From Paramyrothecium sp. XJ0827 (taxonomy: Eukaryota; Ascomycota; Sordariomycetes; Hypocreales; Stachybotryaceae), in contig JAJFPB010000004.1 of assembly GCA_020881915.1 (NCBI GenBank), positions 3,534,001 to 3,598,000 of the forward strand: 64,000 bases of DNA, read 5' to 3'. A program made the translations under genes and the position numbers. The notes under the pieces were generated by a model. The model was not told the origin of the DNA, made no database searches, and saw only the letters and a program-made list of their open reading frames with translations. Shown in pieces: positions 57,446-64,000 of this stretch. Within the stretch, counting starts at the first letter, position 1; every line of letters starts with the position of its first letter.

Positions 57446-59564
57446 GCCGTTGAGCTTGCTTATATCGGCTCTCCTCTTACTCGCCTACTTCGGAGCTGAA
57501 TGGGAAGGACAAGGGCTTCTAGAGGATGAGGGCTCTGCAATAGACAGTGGTAATGTGAACCAAGGCAAGACAAGTGCCTATTTATCTTGTCAGAGAACAG
57601 TTGCTTTCTCAACTGCGGCGCTAGATCAACAGATAAACGAGGCCTTACATGTAACAGGGCTGGCAAGGGCGGCTGAGCCAGATGTGCAGGTGGTTTTCTT
57701 CAACTGTGATACGCCATTCGTCTGAGAGGTTGTCCATGGCAAGTGGTGAGCAAATAATGGAGGTGGCGCACATCCACACACGAGGCTGTTGTGGAGCCAA
57801 GCAATAGTGCATTCGTCTGATGTTGTCTTATCGTCTCGAAAAGAGCGTCAAGGGGAGTACCGTTTGTTTACCTTGTAGGTAGTCAAAGTACAATGTCACC
57901 TGGGCAGCCCGAGAAGGGAGGGAGACCTCGCTCCGGGTATCTGGATGGTCCCCTTTCTTCACCAGCCTTAATTAAGACGGAACTGGCTCGTGTTTCTACT
58001 GCCTGTTGAAGAGACTATCCCAATCAGCTAAGGCGCGAGGCTGTTGCCGGAGGCGAGAAAAGGCAACGGTAATTAAATTAGCCCTGACGTCGCGTTCGGG
58101 AGGGAACATACCAGAGAGAGATACTCTGCTTCGAATCTTATCCTTGCCCGACGAATAAGTTATTCGTTGTCAAAATGCAACCCTCTCCCCGAACCCGCTC
58201 TTCCCTTCTTCCGCCCCTTCATGATACTCTTACGATGCCCGTTCACGCTCCCAGCCAACCTCGACCCCAGCTGGTTGTTCCATTCCCTTCCAAGCCTCCT
58301 CGCCTTCTCCAGCTACTTCGTGCTTTGATATTTCCCACGACTTCATCGTGATTCCCTTCTGGTGCGGTGGGACCCCGGATCAGGAATCTTGACTACTAGA
58401 AGGTCAACTACTGCCGTCAATAGCCGAACAATTATTGCAACCTACCACGATGGAGAAGGTGTTAGATATCACTTACGACCTTTTCACCTTGACCACTATG
58501 TTACTGTGCTAGCGGTTGGCTCGAAGCGAGTACGGCTGTCTTGATGTTCTCGGTTTCCAAGAGGAACGGCCTCGCCTCACGACACATACCAGGGCTAGTG
58601 CTAACAGTGACACCATACTGGCTATCACATAATTGACGGTGGATTAGCATTTCATTCTACGGAGCAATATATGAGATACCAAAAATACGGAATTCTGTCG
58701 GGAAAAGTACATCAGTCCTCGTCGGCCGATTTATTGGCTTCTTCGATGCCTCTCCAGATCGTTGTCCTGTACCAGCACAGGGAAATTGGCCCTTCCCACC
58801 AAAGGGTCCGTTCTTACGAAACATGTTGCAGAATTTGACTCTCCAGATCAAGGGCAAACCAAAACGACGACTTGCCAATGAAAAGATGACCCTGCCAACT
58901 GACTACGGCACCCAAGCTTGCGAGGACCGGTCAATCCAACGCCCTGGAAGAGGCCAATAATACAATCACGCATCTACCACGAATGAGCCACTTTTCTCAG
59001 ATTGTCCTTGCACAAGAATCTGGCGTTCAGCTTCGATAGTAGCATTAAAAAACGACAACTCGGCAACGGAACTCACAGGTATGGACCCACGTACGCCACA
59101 GGTGGTTCTTTTGTCTAGCTAGCTTGTCTGCACATAATGTCATGAATCGAACCAGGTCCTGGTTTTGGCCTGAAACGCAGCAAATACCGTCAACCATGAC
59201 AAATAGCAAGCTACAAAAACTACCATCGCTAATCCTCACACTCAGCCTGGCTACGATCATGTCGAGAACATTCCAGCTCACAGGCACCACACTAAGTCAT
59301 CTCTCTTTGACAACCTGCGTTGTGGGGGTATCAAGGGCAGAGACTGTTGTTTAGAGGATGTACGATCTAAATCTCACCTTACTTGGAAGAATAGCAACGG
59401 ATTCAGGGAGGAACACAGAAATCTGACCAACGGAGAGATGTTTGGCATGTCCTCGTGAACCTTGGGAAGTATTCCTGGGTGGTGGCTGTTAAGATGAGGT
59501 CAGGTACTCAAGCATACGTGTCAGCTGCAATAGCTATGTTAGGCTTCAAGAAGCCACTTACCAA

Positions 59565-59750
59565 GCAAAATATTATGTTCCTAAAGAATTATCTTAGAAT
59601 TATAATCAGGATCGATAATAGTAGAATGCTCACAAGCTAAGTATAAGATATTTATTACAAATAAATAATAAAAATCTTAGTTAAATATTCTTAAGTTAAA
59701 AGATTTATATAAGTTGTTTCTTATTTTTTTTTTCTATCATACCAAAGGAT
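59565..59750. other. AT-rich island
   Basis: About 185 bp, largely A and T with many TA and TTAA steps, ending in a T11-like run. It resembles the other AT-rich islands in the window and lies directly next to the repeat-rich zone. A RIP-degraded repeat remnant is a reasonable guess but not demonstrated. Confidence 0.45.
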
Positions 59751-59818
59751 AAGGCTCCTTACTATCTGCAACCGGGGCATTATTCGCCCAATTTTGTTTT
59801 TTTCGGTAAATAATGGCC

Positions 59819-59841
59819 GGGCGGCAGCCGGGCTGCCGCCC
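59819..59841. repeat. Near-perfect 23-bp GC palindrome
   Basis: GGGCGGCAGCC and GGCTGCCGCCC are 11-bp inverted arms around a single G. It could form a very stable hairpin. It lies within a minus-strand Glu/Lys/Ala-rich open frame (59737-59982), which I regard as low-complexity sequence. Confidence 0.85.
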
Positions 59842-60266
59842 CCTAGGCGGACCCATCGTCAACATCATCTGCCGTCCCCCCTCCTCCTCGGGCACCTTCT
59901 CCTCCTCAGGCTTCTCCTTCTCCTGATCCTTCTTCTCCTTCTTCTCCTCGGCGGCAGCGGCAGCAGCCTGGAGTGCACCCAAATGGGGGCCCTCCGCGGC
60001 CTTGTGCCCTTCTTTTTGGCACTACCTCTTTGTCAGATTACACTGTAAGAAGTACCAAGTATCAATCATACTTACAAGTATAAAAGTGCCCTTGAAGGGC
60101 TTCTTCTTAACGCCCGCCGCGGCGGGAGCCTCCTCCAGCGAAGAAATTAATGTTTTTGAACATCTGTATATTTGTTAGTTAATGGTCACATAGAGACAGA
60201 ACGAGGAAGAGAACGAAGGAGAGAAGAGAGAGGACAGACTTCTGATGAATTTGTTTGGCTCTGTGT

Positions 60267-60356
60267 CCCCCAAAGAAAGCGCCCTCCATACATAGTGTTG
60301 TTCGTGTCGACAGTTTGATGAATTGCTTGAATTGTTGTGGGCGCTTTCTTTGGGGG
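60267..60356. repeat. Hairpin unit 1 (18-bp perfect inverted repeat)
   Basis: CCCCCAAAGAAAGCGCCC at 60267-60284 is the exact reverse complement of 60339-60356, with a 54-nt loop. The loop contains GTCGACAGTTTGATGAATTG, which recurs in related form in unit 2. Confidence 0.9.
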
Positions 60357-60540
60357 AGGAGAAAAAGGAGGGAATTGGGAGGGGACCCCCCCTCTTCCCG
60401 CGACGGCCATGGAGCTTCCGGCCGTTGCCCGGCCGTTGCTTCGAATGACCTATCAAGCTTTTAGTTGACGAATATATAGAAATAGAAAGAGGCAGTAGAA
60501 GGGTAGGAAGAAGGGTAGGAAGAGTAAGATAGAGAAGGGC

Positions 60541-60675
60541 AAGGGGAGGTAAAGGGGAGGGTAAAGGGGAGGGTAAAGGGGAGGGTAAAGGGGAGGGTAA
60601 AGGGGAGGGTAAAGGGGAGGGTAAAGGGGAGGGTGAAGGGGAGGGTGAAGGGGAGGGTGAAGGGGAGGGTGAAGG
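60541..60675 (+). repeat. 12-bp G-rich minisatellite
   Basis: About eleven copies of a 12-mer AAAGGGGAGGGT. The later copies carry a G instead of an A (GAAGGGGAGGGT). The array continues an all-purine stretch that starts near 60480. Confidence 0.95.
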
Positions 60676-60744
60676 CACTAAGAAGAGAGAGGGCAGATCC
60701 TACCATAATCTTGCTTGGAATCGTGTCAACTATTGAACTCGTAT

Positions 60745-60940
60745 CCCCCAAAGAAAGCGCCCTCTAAAGACAGAACCAACTGTCGACAGTTGGCTCTGTG
60801 TCGACAGTTGGCTCTGTGTCGACAGTTGGCTCTGTGTCGACAGTTGGCTCTGTGTCGACAGTTGGCTCTGTGTCGACAAATGAATGGTGTTGACGGTTTG
60901 ATGAATTTGCTTGGCTTTGTGTGGGCGCTATCTTCGGGGG
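60745..60940. repeat. Hairpin unit 2 with an expanded loop
   Basis: The left arm, 60745-60762, is identical to the left arm of unit 1. The right arm, 60923-60940 (GGGCGCTATCTTCGGGGG), has two mismatches. The loop holds an 18-bp minisatellite, then TTTGATGAATTTGCTTGG as in unit 1. Sequence beyond the right arm (GGAAGCTCCGAA.., TGCTTCGAA) also resembles that beyond unit 1, so the units look like duplicates of a larger element. Confidence 0.85.
60782..60878 (+). repeat. 18-bp minisatellite, five copies and a partial one
   Basis: The unit GTCGACAGTTGGCTCTGT starts at 60782, 60800, 60818, 60836 and 60854, with a partial copy at 60872. Copies are identical, which suggests recent expansion. The first copy is preceded by its own inverse, so CCAACTGTCGACAGTTGG forms an 18-bp palindrome. 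Confidence 0.95.
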
Positions 60941-62764
60941 AGAAAAGGGGAAGGCGGCCGGAAGCTCCGAACGCACTGATGCTTCGAACCACCTTGAGAG
61001 TCAGTAGTGATCATGTGGAGATAGGAAGAGGGAAGAGAGAGGAAAGGACTCACGATGATTTGGTTGGGTTCGTATCGAATGTTTGATGGATTTGCTTGGA
61101 TTCGTGTTGAAGACGATTTCCCTTGAGGGGTGGAGGTTGGCAAAGGAGAAAGAATGGAAGTGGCAGCGGAAGTGGCAGTGGCATATAATGCTCCGCGAGG
61201 CGGCCGCAGCGATCGACGAGGGCTCCTGCCTCACCTACCATACCTTAGGTAAGGTAGGTGCCGTACCTTAGCAAGAACGCAACTCCTTCCCATCTACATA
61301 ATTCTGGGCTGAATGGCAATTCAGCTTGCCATTCAGCTTAATGTTCAAGAGTGAGGCTGCCACTTTTCGATAAGCTCACAACTCTTCCACTGAAGCCTGA
61401 TCGTCGATGATGACCTCCTCACCTAGACTAGGAGGCATATTCCTCACTTCAAGGTTCGCATAGGGTCAACAGACCTTGTGTAGAGGCTCCCACAGGTAGT
61501 TTGCGGAGACCCGCGGTATCACTCACCTTTACAGGACATCATTTTTGCTGCAGGATTTCTGGTTTCCTCACAGGTTCATCTTCACAGAAGCCACCCGTGC
61601 TTTATTCAAACCTCAGCAATCAAACACCCCAGAACCTCACAGCATCCTCGATCCCTTCAGCAGACAAACCCTCCCAGTCATCAAATCGAAAATAACACCA
61701 GCCGGGAAGCGGCGCCCAGTCCCGCCACCCTCGGCTTGATTGTCCTCATCTCCAGTACACTTCACGCATATATCGCCGCTTAGCGAGGCTCCGGCTCTTC
61801 CAAGACGTGAAAATATTGATATTATCAACGGCAAGTAGTAGGTCAAACCCTAACCGGCTCAGTTCTTATGTTCTAATCATTTATCTTACTCCTAGTCCTT
61901 GCCAACGCTATGTGAAGATGACCATCCTGTCTGGCTCGTGGCCAATGCTTTTACGACTTTGACATGCAACATGTCTTTTTGGTGCAATGGGAAAGCGCAG
62001 AGAGTTCTTACCAACTAGAATAGGATACTTTACTTTAGCAAAGACACGATGAGTCCTGTCAAGGAAGATGTATAGGCGATATCTGAATAGCGGCCGTCGC
62101 GGGAAGGATGATCCGAGGCACAAATGTGTCTGTATGGTCGGGCGGCCGTCGCAGGACCCGAACATGTCTAGATGGGCCTCTTTATCAGCATTTATCCTTG
62201 TATTCGGTGATTCCCACGTCCAGTACCTCCGCAACTTGGAAGAAGAGATGACTGCGCTTAGAATATTATGGCAGCTGGGTAAGGGGGCGGTTCACAAACA
62301 TGCAGCCAGCCAATCAGGAAATTACCATATTGTCGCACTATTAATGCAAGTGACTTCTCATTTAGGATAACCTTCCGTGACTCCATTCATGAGGTATCAA
62401 CAATATGATCTGCTCGGGCGCGAAGCCATCTGCGAAAGCACAACTACCCTGCCATACCTTACCTTGCCAGCCTGTGTGAAGCTTGTTAGCTGCGTTAGGC
62501 ACCTTACTAAGTAAGGTAATAGGCATTCGGGGATACACCCGCCACAGTGGCTGGTTGTAGTGGAGAGGTGGCTGCTAGACGACTAAATTCGCTTTACGCC
62601 AGAAAACGCGTCGAGGACCCGTCTTGACGCGTTTAGGACCCTTCCCACTTGAATATTCCACCCCATCACCAGCAGCTCGTAGGAAATCGACTGTCGGAAC
62701 AAGAAGCAGGCTCATTTCTTTTTCACGGTCGTCTCCGCCGTGAACACTCCAAAAAATACTCGCA

Positions 62765-64000
62765 ATGCCGCACTCCGAACCAGAAAGCTCGAACTCGTCA
62801 CCGGGGCCCATTAAGGATGAGCCTACGGATGACACCAGCATCCCTCACCACACGCAACCCGCCACTAACGGCGATGTCGACATGAGCGATTCCGACGAGG
62901 CACCAGCCCCTACCGCCGGATCAAGCAAAGATCCCGTCAAGCTGGAAGAACTGTTTGACGATTTCGACTCCGACGACGAGGTCCCCAGCTCAGCCCCTGT
63001 TCGAGATGCCAGCTCACCTGCTGCCCCAACTGCAGGCATGTATGTTCAGAAATGTTCCCCTCATCCTGCTTCCCTCAGTTCGCTGATGCATGTTGCAGAG
63101 ACTTCCTATCACTGAGCGCCTCAGACCCGGAGGTCATGCGCAGCTTCTACCAGCGTCTCTTCCCTTGGCGCTATCTCTTCCAGTGGCTGAATCATAGCCC
63201 GACGCCGACCAACGACTTCAGCCACCGAGAGTTCGCCTTCACCCTGCAGAATGATGCGTACCTGCGCTACCAGTCCTTTTCTACGGCTGACTTGTGCGTT
63301 CGATCTTCTCTGCTGCTTCAGTGCGTTGTCGCTTACTTGTTCGCTGCAGGTTACGCAAAGACGTCCTGCGCCTCATGCCCTCGCGTTTCGAAATCGGCCC
63401 GGTGTACACCACAAACCCCCGCGACCGCAAGACGTTGAGGAACTCGGCTGCGTTCAAACCCCTTGCCAAGGAATTGTGCTTCGATATCGATTTGACAGAC
63501 TACGACGACATACGTACGTGCTGCGACAAGGCCAACATCTGCAACAAGTGCTGGCAGTTCATGACAATGGCCATCAAAGTCGTCGACGTGGCGCTCCGCG
63601 AGGACTTTGGCTTCAAGCACATCATGTGGGTTTACTCGGGACGACGAGGTGCCCACGCCTGGGTCTGCGACAAGAAGGTCCGCGGCATGGATGATCAGAA
63701 GCGGAGGGCGATTGCAGGATACTTGGAAGTGGTCCGGGGTGGTGCGCAGAGCGGCAAAAAGGTCAACGTCAGGAGGCCACTGCATCCTCACTTATCGTGC
63801 GTGTACACCCTTTCTAATCTTCTTCGTTTTCCCTGATGCTAACGGTTTCACAGTCGCAGTTTGGATATTCTGAAAAATCATTTCCAGGAGGATGTTCTTG
63901 CAGTGCAAGACCCCTGGGCTTCGGATGAGCAGGCCGAGAAGCTCCTACAGCTGCTGCCAGACCGTACTCTCAATGATTCGCTGCGCCGAAAGTGGGACGC
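62765..64000 (+). CDS. PRI1: DNA primase catalytic (small) subunit, 3' end outside window
   Basis: Exons 62765-63039, 63099-63293, 63350-63796 and 63854 to beyond the window. Introns are 59, 56 and 57 nt; the third has a GCTAAC branch site. About 354 residues are visible. After an acidic, disordered N-terminus of about 90 residues comes SFYQRLFPWRYLFQWLNH, diagnostic for eukaryotic p48/Pri1. FTLQNDAYLRYQSF follows, then LCFDIDLTDYDD, carrying the catalytic metal-binding aspartates (about residues 201 and 203). Next is a Cys-rich zinc motif (CCDKANICNKC) and VYSGRRGAHAWVCD. This enzyme makes the RNA part of the RNA-DNA primers used by DNA polymerase alpha. The visible part is intact. The long acidic N-terminal extension compared with the human protein is the only unusual trait. 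Confidence 0.96.

Larger units (their letters stand above)
55701..62764. other. Repeat-rich, gene-poor region before DNA primase
   Basis: About 7 kb. It holds one weak small-protein candidate (57127-57408), an AT-rich patch (about 59.57-59.75 kb), a palindrome, hairpin units and minisatellites (60.2-61.0 kb), and TAAGGTA-type motifs at 61236-61271, 62453-62466 and 62500-62520. The last few hundred bases should include the primase promoter. The rest shows nothing recognisable. Confidence 0.4.

Noticed and set aside
60175..60678. Minus-strand frame encoding Ser-Pro and Leu-Pro repeats
   Set aside because: It is the translation of the 12-bp minisatellite, not a protein gene.
60541..60878. Possible CRISPR array
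   Set aside because: The repeats are head-to-tail without spacers, and the genome is clearly eukaryotic.

Overview
The window looks like nuclear DNA of a filamentous ascomycete, most probably a Sordariomycete. Genes have short introns (about 50-125 nt) with GT..AG ends and CTAAC/CTGAC-like branch sites. The gene set is typical of such fungi (Skn7, a Grainyhead/CP2 factor, eIF2A, eIF2B-epsilon, Hpc2/ubinuclein, Rba50/RPAP1-like, DNA primase). Three intron-bearing tRNA isotypes are present. Genes are sparse for a fungus: 12 protein-coding genes that I can defend and 4 tRNA genes in 64 kb, separated by long stretches with no recognisable gene.

Left part (1-16.2 kb): the HIR histone-chaperone subunit Hpc2/ubinuclein (minus, cut by the window start), an RPAP1-like protein (plus), eIF2A (plus, one intron), an LtrA-family membrane protein (minus, one intron), tRNA-Lys(CTT) and an MFS drug-antiporter-like transporter (minus, one intron). 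Middle (16.2-39.2 kb): a gene-poor 5.3 kb block, an HSL-type alpha/beta hydrolase (minus), another gene-poor 6.6 kb block that ends in the long leader of a Grainyhead/CP2 transcription factor (plus), a repeat-bearing 5 kb gap, tRNA-Thr(AGT) and a cytochrome P450 (minus). Right part (39.7-64 kb): a divergent pair of a DUF167 protein and a HAD/Swiss-Army-Knife RNA-repair-like protein, eIF2B-epsilon converging on the latter, Skn7 with seven exons, two tRNA-Glu(TTC) genes in inverted orientation, a repeat-rich zone (about 59.5-61.2 kb) with hairpins and minisatellites, and the DNA primase catalytic subunit (plus, cut by the window end).

The genes do not form an obvious cluster or pathway. Most are conserved housekeeping or regulatory genes: chromatin, Pol II assembly, translation initiation, replication and stress signalling. 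They are interspersed with single accessory genes (P450, MFS, esterase, LtrA).

The most striking non-genic signals are three. A short motif, TACCTTA/TAAGGTA, recurs only in intergenic DNA and often sits upstream of the conserved genes. The inverted tRNA-Glu pair has near-identical exons but unrelated introns. A duplicated hairpin unit near 60-61 kb has a minisatellite expanded inside one loop. I found no complete transposon, CRISPR array, or prokaryotic or viral element. Exon coordinates were worked out by hand from frame continuity, splice signals and family resemblance. No database search was run.
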